This document shows, piece by piece, positions 1 through 11,156 of a stretch of DNA of 26,611 nt. The DNA comes from Fomitopsis serialis (taxonomy: Eukaryota > Basidiomycota > Agaricomycetes > Polyporales > Fomitopsidaceae), in contig NW_025955455.1 of NCBI RefSeq assembly GCF_022376445.1, positions 1 through 26,611 on the forward strand, given 5' to 3'. Under the pieces are notes generated by a model. It worked only from the letters and a program-made list of their open reading frames with translations. It had not been told where the DNA came from and ran no database searches. Position 1 is the first letter of the stretch, and every line of letters starts with the position of its first letter. Position numbers and translations under genes: made by a program.

Positions 1-165
1 GGGCCTGAACGTTCATATGGCTGCAGTACGATACTTTCCTTCCCGATCCGTCAACCACTCACGCGTCGTGCTTCTTTCGAGCCGCCTCCCACTCGCCGAC
101 GTGTCTTTCTCGCTCTTCAGCTTTCACTACTAGTGCTAGGTGTTTGGTCTCTCCCTCTCGCTTCC

Positions 166-553
166 ATGGCTCGTGTCTCTTCGTGTGTCTTAGCACTGGG
201 CAGCGTCGCCCTGACCGCTATCGAGTTTCTCTGCAGTTCTCTCATCTCGCAGTCCCGACTCCGGTACATACATTTGTGCGACGACACCGTCGCGTGTGCA
301 ACACTATCCGAGGAGCAAGTCGAGCAGAACGTGGCGAGTCGAGTCGCGTTTCGATATCGGTAAGTGTTCCTCTAGTTTCGACGGCCTAACTACTCGTTAC
401 AGACCACCACCGTCGTCCTTCACCGAGCCCTACGTCCATCTCGACCAGTCGACATCCCGGCATCAGGACGAGCGCGCGTGTTTTGTTGGTGCTTGTCCTC
501 GCCACGCACGCGTTCTTTCCGACAGCAGGGACACGCGAATGCATATCAACTGA
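166..553 (+). CDS. Weak two-exon ORF, unrecognised
   Basis: The ATG at 166 opens a frame to 359. A textbook fungal intron follows at 360-402, with a GTAAGT donor, a CTAAC branch site and a TTACAG acceptor. After splicing the frame continues from 403 to a TGA ending at 553, giving about 114 residues. The N-terminal part is hydrophobic (LALGSVALTAIEFL) and could be a signal or membrane segment; the rest is polar. I recognise no domain. The good intron is the main argument for a real transcript. The short length and lack of a recognisable family argue against a conserved protein, and it could instead be a spliced leader of something else. Confidence 0.22.
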
Positions 554-559
554 AGCAGG

Positions 560-1060
560 ACATCATCCCTCACGACGAGACGCCAGCCTGAGCCGCGTCG
601 CGACTCGGTGACGGGGAATCACCGCCCTCAAGCCCAATACTGCGAGCCTACGTCCCCAGCAACCCTCGAGCCTGGCGACTACCAGTCTTCTCCCCTCATC
701 AACCTCCGCCCTCAGCAAACCTCGACCCCTCTGTCCGCCCTCCATCATATGCGGCTCACACCGTTCGCGCTGTCCCGCCGTCAAGCATGGTCACCCCGTA
801 TGTGTCCACTATCACGCCGTCGAAGGCCTACCTCGCCCATCCGCTCAACGCATACGCGCACCCCAGCATGCTGACGCCATTCGTGCACTTGATCGGGCCA
901 CCTCCCGACGTCGCGCTCGATTCCCGTACCTCAGGCAACCTCGGCTCCTCGTTCGTAGTAGGTGCCGCACAAACGCCATCCTCCGACACCGCTCTTCTGT
1001 TCCCCGTCCCCATGCTCGCCGTCCTCTCCCTCGACGACCTCTCGCCCTAACGCTGCAGCC
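560..1060. other. No supported gene
   Basis: Pyrimidine-rich, proline- and serine-coding-like sequence. Short frames exist on both strands, but none has a recognisable motif or a splice pattern that extends it. It may be the upstream region of the broken ISA1-like gene. Confidence 0.4.
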
Positions 1061-1828
1061 ATGGCGTCCGCAGTTGCTCGCCTCCGCCGCACGCAAGCAC
1101 TCCCTCGCATCCTCCTTCGCCGCGTCCTCGTCCAGCCGTGCCATGACATACCTCCCCACTGCCGCCATGCCGTGATGTCCGCCCTTTCTAGCGGCGACCC
1201 GCCGACTACAACATCCGCCGACCGCAACATTCGTCAAGCCGCTGGGACAGACACCCTGGTGTCATTCCCTTATAGAAGGCGAAGGCGAAAGAGCCGTCGA
1301 CAAACCCGCTCTCCCCCGACGCGGCGTCGCCGCAAGTAGCAGCGCGCCCGCGGCCCGCTCCGAAAGCCGAGCGGCGCAAGCCCACCATCAACCGACCGAA
1401 GCTCTCGTGCGTAGCCCCGGAGCGCTCCACTCATGACCTGCACGCTGAGAGACCGACGGCGGGCGGTGCGTCTGAGACACCCGGCGCTGTGCAGCGGCTC
1501 CGTGTACTGCTCAAGCGACCCGCACTCCGGTTCATACGGATAGGCGTGCGGAACAAGGGCTGCGCAGGGCTCTCGTACCAGCTCGAGTACGTCGACAAGC
1601 CGGGCAAGTTCGACGAGGTCGTTGAGCAGGACGGCGTGAAGGTCCCCATCGACAGCAAAGCACTCTTCTCCATCATCGGCAGCGCGCACTGAGGTGCCTC
1701 ATCCCCCCGCGTTTCCTCTTGTGATCGTGCTCATCTCGCTCGGTATGTGCAGCGCGAAGCTCGCGTTCAAGAACCCGAGCATCAAGGACGCGTGCGGGTG
1801 CGGAGAGTCGTTCAGCGTCGGTTCGTGA
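1061..1828 (+). pseudogene. ISA1-like A-type iron-sulfur carrier, broken copy
   Basis: A-type carriers (IscA/ISA family) help mature [4Fe-4S] proteins in mitochondria. The ATG at 1061 begins an arginine-rich, acid-poor N-terminus typical of a mitochondrial presequence. The frame changes near 1275-1290, and a second frame (to 1692) carries the family core RIGVRNKGCAGLSY, with the first conserved cysteine, and DSKALFSIIGS. That frame stops just where homologues continue into the last segment. The C-terminal motif DACGCGESF, with the other two conserved cysteines, then appears in a different frame at 1751-1828. So all three cluster-ligand cysteines survive, but two frame interruptions separate them. 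I see no consensus intron that bridges 1692 to 1751 without passing the in-frame TGA, although a GTATGT lies at 1744. It is best read as a decayed or mis-assembled ISA1-like gene; an unusual intron is the alternative. Confidence 0.6.
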
Positions 1829-2688
1829 GCCAAGTGCACCGAGCCTCAAGTGTACGCTTATCACGTTCTCTATATCACCCCGGATGATGCCTGTGCGCAC
1901 GAGCTAAGATCCCTGCTTCACCACATCTGTATCCATATATTCCTACCCGGTGATATACTAGACAGTATTCGGACCGTAAGCTTCACCGTCTCAGGCTCAT
2001 GATGCACGATATTGTAGGTTTGCATGCAAGTAGTAGTCTGTCACGGACGACGCTCCGTTAGTACCTACGCTCCGCTGTGTAACCACAATGCCTGCATGTT
2101 TTGCGTCGAGGCACCAGGAGGTCATGACGACATTCTCGCTCGACCGTCAGCGTTCGTCGACGTCATCTGGAGGTCGAAGACTTCGGTGAACTCATTTGCG
2201 CTCCCTGTGTTTTCGTCTCTGTGGCTCACGCGCTCAATCTTAAGCAATTAAGTACGGTCCCAGTAGCGACACAAGCTGGATATATAGATCAATTGAAAGT
2301 CTGTCTCGAGCACACAACCATACCATCGTCTGTCCAACACAATTCCAAGAGATGATCATGCATGATACCAGCATGAGTGAGCGCGAGCTCTTTCTCCGAC
2401 AACAACATATTGATCCGTGTTGCGGCCGCGGGGCCATTCTATACGTTGAGATCGCACAACGAATTAGCAGAGCGGCCTCATGAGGATGGTTCCATACTCA
2501 CGAATTACATGCAACATTACGAGCCAGGGGTTGCAAGGACGTCAGTCCGTGCTGCCTCGAGGACCCTCGGCCTGCGGTTGCACCTCTTCTCCGGCGGTGT
2601 TCGTCTGTTCAGCTTGCTTACTCTGATCATGTATCTGATCCGTGTCCTCCGTCCAGCTGTCGTATTCTAGGAAGTTATGCATAGTGCT
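1829..2688. other. Intergenic, nothing supported
   Basis: Only short frames on both strands (for example 2377-2670 plus) with no motif, splice structure or repeat I can support. The right end is the 3' flank of the minus-strand F-box gene. Confidence 0.4.
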
Positions 2689-4170
2689 TCAATGGACACT
2701 CAGCTTTCCTTCGCGATCTATCCAACTCCAGAGTACTACATACCTCAATATACCTCGTCCATGCGAGCGTGGCATATTCCGCCTGACGAGCTCGTCCAAC
2801 CGATCGTACCGTTCTCGCAGTGCTGAACCCATCCCAATAAGCTCATTGCCAGACGTCCAAAGGTTTCCATCATCGTCAACACCTATACAGAAGCCGCGCG
2901 ACACAATAGTACCGGAGAAGCGCTTCTCCTGCAGTGTACTGTCCAATCGCGCCAGGACATCATCCTGCTCCATTGTCGTCAGCAGTCCGTCCAGGTCTTC
3001 GGCCTTGTGGTCTGTCCGAAGCAATAGAACAACAACCATAGCTTGGAAGTGTTTCGAGACGATGTTAGACAGAATATGCGGAATCCAGGGCCATGCTGCG
3101 AAGGGGTGGTACAGCCAGATCTCCAACTTCCACAGCTGGTCGTGGTGTGAAAGGTTGTATTTTCGCTCTGTAAGCATGAAACAATCAGCAAAGCGGCTCC
3201 AGAGAGAACAAAGAAAACTTTCCGACTGTGGCATCAATTGCACCATCACGAACAGGAGAACTGTGATCGATATGGAGCACAACCGTTTCTGCAGATGTGG
3301 AACTCGCATCCAGCAAAGTCTGGGTTCTGCTGACTGCCGAGGATGGTTCCAACTCGCCGTCCACTCCAAGATCGACAAAGCGCACTTGAGAAGCCCGGCT
3401 GATCTGCACGAAGAGGTCTTCGACTGCTGGTGCAGCCCATCGCACTTGGAGATGCTCCAGATTTGCACAGTTCAGTGGAAGGGAGGCCGGGGAGACGTGC
3501 TGTTTCTGCAAGCAGTCAACATTGAAGCACCATAATTTCCTAAGCCACGGGAGTGCTGAAACGAGGCGGGACAGCTGGGCGGCGCTCGACAAGGTGACAT
3601 TGTAGATGTCTAGAGCGTCGATGTAGCTGAACACCCCTAGGAAGCCGATGTCCTCCATTCGGACCGAGCCCATGGTCCACTCAGCATTTTCAATGGTGAT
3701 CCGCGACAACCTCGGGGCCTTGCCCGCGAGCATAACAGCAAACATACCCAGGTGCCGGATCGGTTGACGCTCCCCGGGAGAAGCACTCGAAATAACGACT
3801 TGTTGAATGACCTCACGGAGGCGAGGTTTTGCGCGGAGTGTCTTGGAGAGCGAGAGGACGTCCTTCCGGTCTCGTAGATAGATGCATTGACGCAGATGGT
3901 ACCACGTCAGGGAGTACCAGTCTTGGCATACGAGCGCGCAGGATGTGAGAGTGATCAGATGTGGCTCGCCCTTTGTACGGATATAACCCGTATTGCATCC
4001 CGCAGCTATGTAGTCGATGATCCGTTCACAGACCTCCACAGGAAGCCGCGGGATCGAAGGACCACGAGAGGAGTCCTCGGACGTTGACGCAGCTGTCCTG
4101 TAATCCACATGTGTAAACTATGGTACCCGCGTCTGTTCAGTGACACTTACATTGACTCGGTTTTGTCCAT
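2689..4170 (-). CDS. F-box-like protein
   Basis: Predicted as complement(2689-3165, 3227-4097, 4151-4170), 1368 nt and about 455 residues. The tiny first exon (ATG at 4170-4168, MDKTES...) ends at a GTAAGT donor, and the TTACAG acceptor before 4097 fits well. The second intron (3166-3226, GTCGGA donor) is the least certain, but it is the pairing I found that joins the two clearly coding frames. Around residues 18-65 the pattern PRLPVEVCERIIDYI...LTSCALVCQDWY is a typical fungal F-box. Downstream sequence has leucine-spaced segments (LSRITIENAEW, LWCFNVDCL, LEHLQVRW), as in substrate-binding repeats. F-box proteins bind Skp1 and recruit targets to SCF ubiquitin ligases. Such genes are highly multiplied in Agaricomycetes, so a specific target cannot be inferred. 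Confidence 0.72.
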
Positions 4171-4852
4171 TGCGCTGACGTGGGATGTGCGCGATGGCGA
4201 TGTGATCGCGCTGTCACACCGACGGAGGTCTCCTGCAGGTCTGTGGCGACAACTACGCAGACCCTTGACAATGGAAACACGTAACTAACAGCAGCGTCTC
4301 AGATCGCGGCTCTCCAAGTACACTAGCATAGTATGATAACACACCACCTGATATCCGGTATGTATACTGGCCCCCAGACAAGCCAATATGCGCCGTCTTG
4401 GTCGTCGGTTCGCGCGGTGCTGGCGCCCGTTGGTGGTCGCGACGCTAAAAGGAAAGCACGGTGTCAGTAAAGAGATTCGTTGGCGAGAGCGGAGTCGTAC
4501 CTCGTGAGAACTCTCACAGCAATACTCTTGGTCTGCGCTGCAAGAACTCAGCTTGAAGCTGGACGAGGGGGAGAGCGCGGGGACAGCGTTGAAGGCAATG
4601 ATGTGGTATATATCATAAATGCATCGATACAACGTAGCGCGCGCTCGCCGGCGTAAAGCGTGCCTCCTTCATCATTCTGGGTACGCGTCTGACCGGCCGA
4701 GATCCAGTACTATGTACCATAACTTGAATCAGAATAGACTATCGGCTCTTATGGTCTGCACCGCGCTCAGTTCTACTCGACGTCGAGACCTGTCGATACG
4801 TACCCCTACGCGCTCACGGCGGCTCGACGCAGGCTGAGGCCTCCGACTCAAC
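4171..4852. other. Upstream region of the F-box gene, no gene supported
   Basis: Probably holds the F-box promoter. Frames such as 4285-4632 (minus) and 4619-4837 (plus) have no recognisable content. No clear TATA box or repeat was found. Confidence 0.35.
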
Positions 4853-5282
4853 ATGTCAGATGTCAGATCGAAAGCCGGCGTCGATGCCAGTGCGTTGCAG
4901 CCGCCCGTCGAGTTTCTCAATGCAATACAGTCACTAGTACTCGTCACCGCCCTCGATGGGTTCGTCCCCGAGCCGTATTTTGCGCGAATAAGACATGCTG
5001 CGCAGGTGCGTAGCTAGATCAGTGGAATGCGATGTGAGAGGATACCTGGATCACGCTGGGAGTGTCATGCCAGGCCATATGCCTCTCAGTGAGGTATGCA
5101 GCCCTTGTGTCGTGTACAAACATGATCCGCTGACATGCGAAAGGTGCTTGCTGCCTCTGCTCATTACCTCTGCACTAGTGTGCATAAGCTAGAGACAGAA
5201 ATTGAACTTGAGACGAAGGCTCGCCGTCGAAGACTACTTGCCCCAAACCATCCCGGACCTGACCATCGAAGTTCGCGAGTCA
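4853..5282 (+). pseudogene. Remains of a small multi-exon gene, unrecognised
   Basis: Three coding-like pieces lie in order on the plus strand. The first, ATG 4853 to 5005, encodes a balanced 51-residue stretch (including FLNAIQSLVLVTALDGFVPE) and ends at a GTGCGT donor. The second, around 5040-5096, reads YLDHAGSVMPGHMPLSE and ends at a GTATGC donor. The third, from about 5144, reads VLAASAHYLCTSVHKLETEI, and a shifted frame then gives DYLPQTIPDLTIEVRES and a TAG at 5280-5282. The pieces cannot be joined with normal-length introns without a frame correction between the first and second and within the third, so the gene looks decayed, unless the splice sites differ from those I tried. I do not recognise the family. 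Confidence 0.35.
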
Positions 5283-5480
5283 TAGTCACCGTCTCGGCAA
5301 CATGCTTCGCGACCTTGCGCTCCTGCGCGCATCAGACTGTGCCCTCTGCTCTGCTCTTTGAATAGAGTACCTTCGAAGGCATCCTCTCTTGCTGATGGAC
5401 AGGCCGTGCGCACACTGTTACATACCCTCGACTCGCACCGTGACTGATATGGCGGCCCGTTTGTTTCAATATTCAGGGCG

Positions 5481-5635
5481 CACGAAATATTGTAGTACTC
5501 ACGAAAAGTGTATCTTACTCACGAAAAGTATATAATATGCATGTTCACGAAAAGTATGGAAACACTCACGAAAATGACGGATGAGCATGAAACCTATACG
5601 AAATGAACACTGACGAAAGTCGGCCTCGCACGAAA
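5481..5635. promoter_or_regulatory. Cluster of CACGAAA boxes
   Basis: Exact CACGAAA occurs at 5481, 5500, 5520, 5546, 5567 and 5629, with one-base variants at 5597 (TACGAAA) and 5612 (GACGAAA). All are in the same direction, and the first five are spaced 19-26 bp apart. In budding yeast this heptamer is the Swi4/6 cell-cycle box. Whether it is functional here is inference only, and no confident gene starts directly downstream. Confidence 0.5.
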
Positions 5636-5639
5636 TGCG

Positions 5640-6235
5640 CGCGCCCGTAACGCGAGTGTGATTCAGTCACCCCTTGTCACGGAGTGTGACGCGTGAGCGC
5701 GCGGCCTTAGCACACCTCCAGCTCTCAGCGTCGAAGATTAAGAGATGGAACTTTGTATATATGTTCATTGGATGTAATACACGCATTCCGTGCACAAAGA
5801 TATTGTCGGGAAGTCGTGCTTCCACCAGGAGTTGAGTAACATCGCTGCAGTCGCGCGCCACCGCGCGCCACCGCGCGGGCGCTTGTGGCCGCACCTACGC
5901 GCCCGCGCCTCGGTACTGCCGCCACATCTGCAAAATGTGTGCTCCCTACAGAGCACTACAGAGGGCCCATAGGGCACGGGAGGGCGGGAGGTAAGGTACC
6001 TTCTATGTAGCATTGGGTAGCAGGGCAATCTCTACCGAGCAGCTGTAGGGTAGGGCTGGTAGGCACGGTAGCCACATGGCTTAGCGCTCACATCGCCGAT
6101 CGGGGTCCCTGCCCTGCTGTTACACCAATTGCTCGTAAAAACTTTTGTATTCACTGCACAGATTGTAATGGGACAAGATATATTATAATGAAGTAACCAA
6201 AACTTCAATACTCTATTAGTAAGTCAACGAGGTAA
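5640..6235. other. Intergenic, no gene supported
   Basis: Contains a duplicated CGCGCGCCAC block near 5855-5880 and a small hairpin (GTCAC...GTGAC near 5675-5690), then AT-richer sequence. No coding evidence. Confidence 0.35.
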
Positions 6236-7560
6236 GTGAGTAGGCGTGGTGTGCGCAACACCGCGACGACGACGATTGGAGCAGCTGACGATCAGTGCGC
6301 GCGGTGCTACGGCCTAATGACACGACAAACGGAACATGGCGGGATGGTGGAGCGAGAGTGGCGTGGACGGGCAGGGTGGCGGGGTGGCGAGTACTCGGTG
6401 GCAGAGGCGAGGACTCGGAGCAAGGCGACGGGCGAGCGGGGTAGGATGCCGCCGGCCGCAGCGAAGTGGGCAGTGCGAGGTGGCACGGACGACGGCGGGC
6501 AGACACAGGCAGGGTGACAGACGCAGTAGGGGTTGAAAGCGGGTCACGGCGGGTCCGCGCAGTCCATGGGCAAGTAAGTGGGTCCGTCGGCGAATGGGCG
6601 CGCGGACGAGTGAGCGATCGTGTGGGCGATCGCGTGGACAAGTGGGTGGCCAACCAGCTGAGCAGAGCAGAGCGGAGCGCAAGTGCATGGGCAAGAAGGT
6701 GCAGACAAGGGTGCAGGCGAGGGTGCAGGCGAGAGGGTGTGGGCGAGAGGGCACGAGCAAGAGGGACAGCGAGCGGGCGTGCAAGACGGCACGCGGGCGA
6801 GACCACGGGCGAGACGACAGGCAACTTGAAGACGACAGGGACGGCGGGCAGATAACAGGAGTGTGAGATGAGGAGCCTGAGTGAGCGAGATGGTGGGCGA
6901 GAGGGACGACGGGCGGGACTGCGAGATGGCAGGTGGGCGAGAGGGACGACGGGCGGGACTGCGAGATGGCGGGTGGGCGAGATGGCAGGCGGGCAAGATG
7001 ACGGACCTGCAAAATGACGGACCTATGAAACAGTGGGCCTGTGAGACAGCGGGACGTGCGATGGGGATAGCATGATGGCGGGCAAGCAAGACGGCGGGCG
7101 AGAAGAACGGTGGCTGAGCAAGACAGCAAGCAAACGCGTGGTGAAGGAGGCGGGCGGGTGAGCTAGCACGAGGTCGAGGGCGTGGAAGGAAAGTAGCGTC
7201 GCGGTGGAGAAACAGGTAGGGAAAAATGGGCGGGCGCGAGAGGGCGAGCCGGTGGGCAAGAACGGGCAGGCGCGAGAGGGCGGGCAGGCGAGAGAGGGCG
7301 GGTCAAGAGAGCGGCGGGCGCGAGAGACAAGGGCGAGGACGCGGGCTGGCGGTCGAGCTAGTAAGAAAGCAGGCGCAGGCGTGCAATATAACGCAGGTGG
7401 GCATGCAGGAATGGGTAGGCAGGGCGAGGGTGAGAGGGGCAGTGACTAGCGGCGACTTGGAGGCTGGGGATGCGGATGAGCAGGCGGGCGAGGGCATGGG
7501 CAGACGCAGGCACAAGGGCGTCGTCAGCAGATAGGCAAGGGCAAGCAAGAAAACTGACCT
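6236..7560. repeat. Purine-rich GGGCGAG low-complexity tract
   Basis: About 1.3 kb whose plus strand is built from degenerate words such as GGGCGAGA, GACGGGCGGG and GGTGCAGGCGA. Long frames on the minus strand (for example 6314-7129) are Ser/Pro/Leu/Arg/Cys-rich translations of this composition with no domain, so I do not call them genes. A similar tract on the same strand occurs at about 21840-22330. Confidence 0.7.
6893..6972. repeat. Two tandem copies of a 40-bp unit
   Basis: Unit 1 (6893-6932) and unit 2 (6933-6972) start GTGGGCGAGAGGGACGACGG and differ by one base near their end (GGCAG against GGCGG). A partial third copy follows (GTGGGCGAGATGGC). Near-identity suggests a recent duplication inside the low-complexity tract. 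Confidence 0.85.
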
Positions 7561-8608
7561 TAGTAGTGATCGTCGATATGCCAGGCAGCGTCGGCGACGT
7601 CGCGCACGCAAGTAAGTACTTGCCACAGGCCACGGCAAGAAATCAATAGCGTACATACCTTTGACTTCGAGTGTCGCTGCTCACTGCCCTGGCTTTCTCG
7701 ACGCCCCTCCCCATCTGCCTTCGCCCCCTCAGCCGTGGGTCACACTCGCTGTGAGTCCGAATCGGCGCTGGACTGACACGCGCATCTTGCATCGTGCAAG
7801 TCCTGTACTATTGCATGGTTGGCCCGCAAGTTGCGAGACGAGACCTCTCATGTCGACGTAGGTGCGGCAGCTAGAGTTCGACTTGGAGGATGAGACCGAA
7901 ACTCAACGATGAGTCGATGAAGCCACGCTATCCGGGAGTCGAGCGCTAACGCGAGCCGCGCGAGTGACCATGCCGCACACAAGCCGTGCGCTTCCCAGGC
8001 ACATCCGACTGCCGCAGACTACACGTACCTATAGTAGGATGCCCGGGCTACAGAGAACTACGTAGCCCTAGACAGCTACAGAGAGGTATGTAGAAACAGG
8101 CCTACTACAGCAAGAAAACTCACTTTGCAGATGCACACTGCAAGTCCAACTCGGAGACTCTGGGTCCAGACTAGAATTCTACGCCTCAAGGTCTCAAGGT
8201 ATGTCGTTTGCACCTGCACATACATGTATCTGATTAATGATAGAACTATATGCGTTATGCAGTGTCTTGTGGCACTGCAAAGTGACCGTTGACGGCGATC
8301 TCTGTCTCTTCTACTACTAGTAGCTGACAGTATCAGGTAGAAGACAGAGATCGCCGTTTGAAGTGTCATGATCTACAGTATATTGTGCTTCTGCAGCAGC
8401 ATGTGGACTACCCAAGTATCTTGGCCATTTTTTCATTGGCTATCACTCGTGCAAATCGATGCCGCACTGTCTACGTGCACTTGCCTCGAGGTGAGTGGCT
8501 TTCACCGCTTTGTCTTGATCCGGGACACTGAATCGCCGCTGCCGAGTATTTGCGCTTTTGAAATCACCTGTATCTCTATTCCGTCCCACAGGTCAAGCTC
8601 CAGAACTG
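7561..8608. other. Upstream region of the zinc-binding companion gene
   Basis: No gene supported. It holds a 7-bp stem hairpin at 8045-8068 (GGGCTAC/GTAGCCC) and the long foldback at 8292-8357. Confidence 0.4.
8292..8357. repeat. 66-nt foldback with a 16-bp perfect stem
   Basis: ACGGCGATCTCTGTCT at 8292-8307 is the exact reverse complement of 8342-8357. After a 2-nt bulge the stem continues with TCTAC (8310-8314) against GTAGA (8337-8341), leaving a loop of about 22 nt. The size and shape fit a small-RNA-like precursor or a very short foldback element. No function is shown. Confidence 0.8.
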
Positions 8609-8616
8609 TATAAATA
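8609..8616 (+). promoter_or_regulatory. TATA box candidate (TATAAATA)
   Basis: TATAAATA lies about 110 bp before the ATG at 8727. Between them is a likely 5' UTR intron (8670-8726, GTGAGC...CTACAG) whose acceptor sits immediately before the ATG. Confidence 0.45.
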
Positions 8617-8726
8617 CTGGTGAGACGTACCTGTTCTTCAGCGAGACTCGGTGGTCGTAGTAGTGGCTTGTGAGCTCCGTCTTCACTCTGATCTACTCCC
8701 TTATTCTCACTGACTGCGTTCTACAG

Positions 8727-10963
8727 ATGAGCTACCTACACTGCCGCCAGCCCGACGCTCAGGGCCATCCATGCTACTGTCCCCTGCATGTTCCACGTCC
8801 CAATCGCACTTTGGATCAGCCTGACACATGCCGCGACTGTGGCCACTTTGCGAGTCTACACCCGCCGCATCCGCATCATTCTGATGATGGTATGTGTGTG
8901 TGTATTCTACATATGATATGACGGAGGCATTGACACCGTGATGTACGAATATGTGCTGCAGACTCTGACCATGCATCAACTGCGCTCCAAGTGCCCTCTG
9001 GTTCTCAGACCACTGATCCGCAGGTATCTACTACGTCGTCTGCAGTGTCTACCTCCTCTGGCTCAGGTGCTGTACCGAACGTTGTCCCGAACGTTATGGC
9101 GCTAGTCGAAACACTCAAGAATCGTATGGATGCTGAAGGTGGTACGGTACCAGGGGCCTCAGCTTTGCGTTCAGTGTCGTCATCGTCAAAGTCGTCAAAG
9201 TCTGCGCTCGATATTGCACGCTCTGAAACGAACACTGGGTTCCGATCACACTCAACGTCAAAACAAACAAAGTCGAAGGCGAGTCGTGGTTCCAAGGGAA
9301 GCAACACACAGTCGGGTGCATCCCAGGTGAAGAAAGGCAAGCGGAAGAGGGTGCACATTCGTGCCCTTGTTTCTTTATGGGCATAGCTAATACCTTGTAT
9401 GCCATTGACAGAGTCGCAGTCCGTCAACGTCATCCTCTGACCATGCCAAAACCAAGGGGAAAGGGAACGGCCTGAAGGCAAAGGCTGGTGACTCAAAGGA
9501 AGTATGTGTACGTCGCTTTGCTATCTTGCCATATGGAGTCGAACTCGTCAGTGTTCAATCATGTCCATACACTTCATGCTTCACTAATATGTCACTGCGT
9601 TCTGGTTCTGTTACACTCAGGGAACTACGAGGTTGAACAAGACCGCAGCACCTACAGACGGTCAACTGCTTGAGCTGGAGCGATGCCAGCTTGCTGTTCG
9701 TGGGCATGATGGCATCCGTTTTAGCACTGACATGCAGAAGAGCGATCTCAACATGATCCTTTGGAAGTATTTCGAGCGGCCTATGACCTGGATCAAGGAC
9801 AATTGGGTGCCCTCTGAGGGTGATCCATACGGCGACTATCCGTGGTTCTTGCTCAATAAGACTCGGAACACCCTGAGTGTTGCTGAGTCACCGGGCTATC
9901 TCGCAGATGGTCAATCACTCAAAGAACAAGCGAAGGCATACGGACATGACAATACACTTTCCAATATGACAGTGTTGTTTGGTATGTGATGCGTCTGCTT
10001 GCCCCTGTCATTGTTGCTGACTAATTCGCATTTCTTCTCTCAGTGTCGCGCATCAGGATTCCGCAGTCAGTCTACTCCACATGGAGCGCTCTTCCGAACG
10101 CTCTGCTGTTGTCAGATGCAGAGGATGATCAGACGGACTCGAGCTCAGATATCAATGGTAAGTGTATCAATCACGGCTTACTATGGTGACTTGACATGCA
10201 ATGTTACTGATTCCCTCCGGCTTCCAGGCTCACCTCAGCCATACCGTCGGTCATTGCGCCTTCAATCCCAGCAGTCAAAGCTTCGGAAGCCAGCGCACAA
10301 ACGGGCGCGTATAGACTCGGATCCGGATGAGGAGACGGAGGTAGAGGAGGTGGTGGAACAAGTACAGATGTCACTGAAAGCGAAGGGAAAGCAGAAGGCA
10401 AACCCCGGTAAGCATCTGCCGCTCACCTTATACTTATTGACTGTTGCTGATCCATTGTTCTTTGTCAGAGAAAGCCTCAGATTCCGAAGATGGAGGTGGT
10501 CCCTCGACGCTGAAGCTCACTCGTACCTTGGAAAGCATTGATCTCTCTCGAGATGAAGAGATTGTTGATGCACCGACTACGGGCAACGACACAGGTATGC
10601 ATATTCACTTGATGTTCTTCTTCCTGGAATGCTCAGTTTCCTCAAGACGGCTCTCCAGTTGCAATCTCAGATGATGACGACGATGACCGTGCGATTGAGA
10701 GAGGTCTTCTTGACTTCTTTTCGCGCTCGCGCTCGCGCTCGATGCCTCGTGCTTCACAGTCCCTTCCTACTCCTTCCAACACTGATACTGCTGCACCTTC
10801 TTCTTCCAATATGGCCTCATGTTCAGTACTGCTGGCAACTGCTACATCAACGTCGACACTGCCAGTTCCTGATGCTCCATCTCAGGATGTAGGACTCGGA
10901 GCTCGTGCAAGGCGCCGAGCGAATCGTCCATCAATTCCAAGACCAAAGAAGAGTCTTTGGTAG
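8727..10963 (+). CDS. Zinc-binding, serine-rich companion protein beside the transposase
   Basis: Predicted join(8727-8889, 8962-9350, 9412-9546, 9621-9981, 10044-10157, 10228-10407, 10469-10594, 10647-10963), 1785 nt and 594 residues with every junction in frame. The N-terminus is rich in Cys and His (CRQPDAQGHPCYC, then CRDCGHFASLH), a likely zinc-binding module. A Ser/Lys-rich linker with basic runs (KKGKRKR) follows. A central globular part contains FAILPYGVEL, CQLAVRGHDGIRF and RIRIPQSVYSTW. The C-terminus is acidic (DDDDDD) with a short RSRSRS stretch encoded by repeated CGCTCG. I associate this architecture from memory with an uncharacterised Agaricomycete family, but I can name no tested function. 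The intact eight-exon structure shows it has not decayed. It converges on the transposase gene, so it may be an accessory of that element; a host nuclear protein is the alternative. Confidence 0.65.
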
Positions 10964-11156
10964 AGCATGCACGTACGTACCAGTACCATGTACCTTGGTC
11001 ATGTACTATCACTTACTAGTACGTGCTTGCCACGTAGTAGTGTCATCGTAGTAGTATGGTTACTAGTTGGAATTGGATGTCATTCTCTGTGATGCAATGC
11101 GATGTGATGTCCGTCGTGCACATCTATGCATAACTGCCGTGCCTGACTCGGAGCTA
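10964..11156. other. Convergent intergenic gap with inverted repeat
   Basis: Under 200 bp separates the stops of the two convergent genes. GCACGTAC (10969-10976) pairs with GTACGTGC (11019-11026), and several GTAC words lie between. It may serve 3'-end formation for both genes; no poly(A) signal is certain. Confidence 0.4.

Noticed and set aside
2377..2670. 97-residue plus-strand ORF
   Set aside because: No motif, no splice support, and it lies beyond the 3' end of the minus-strand F-box gene.
6216..7129. Long minus-strand frames (202 and 271 residues) rich in Ser, Pro, Leu and Arg
   Set aside because: They translate a low-complexity purine-rich tract; several frames are open at once and no domain or splice pattern is visible.
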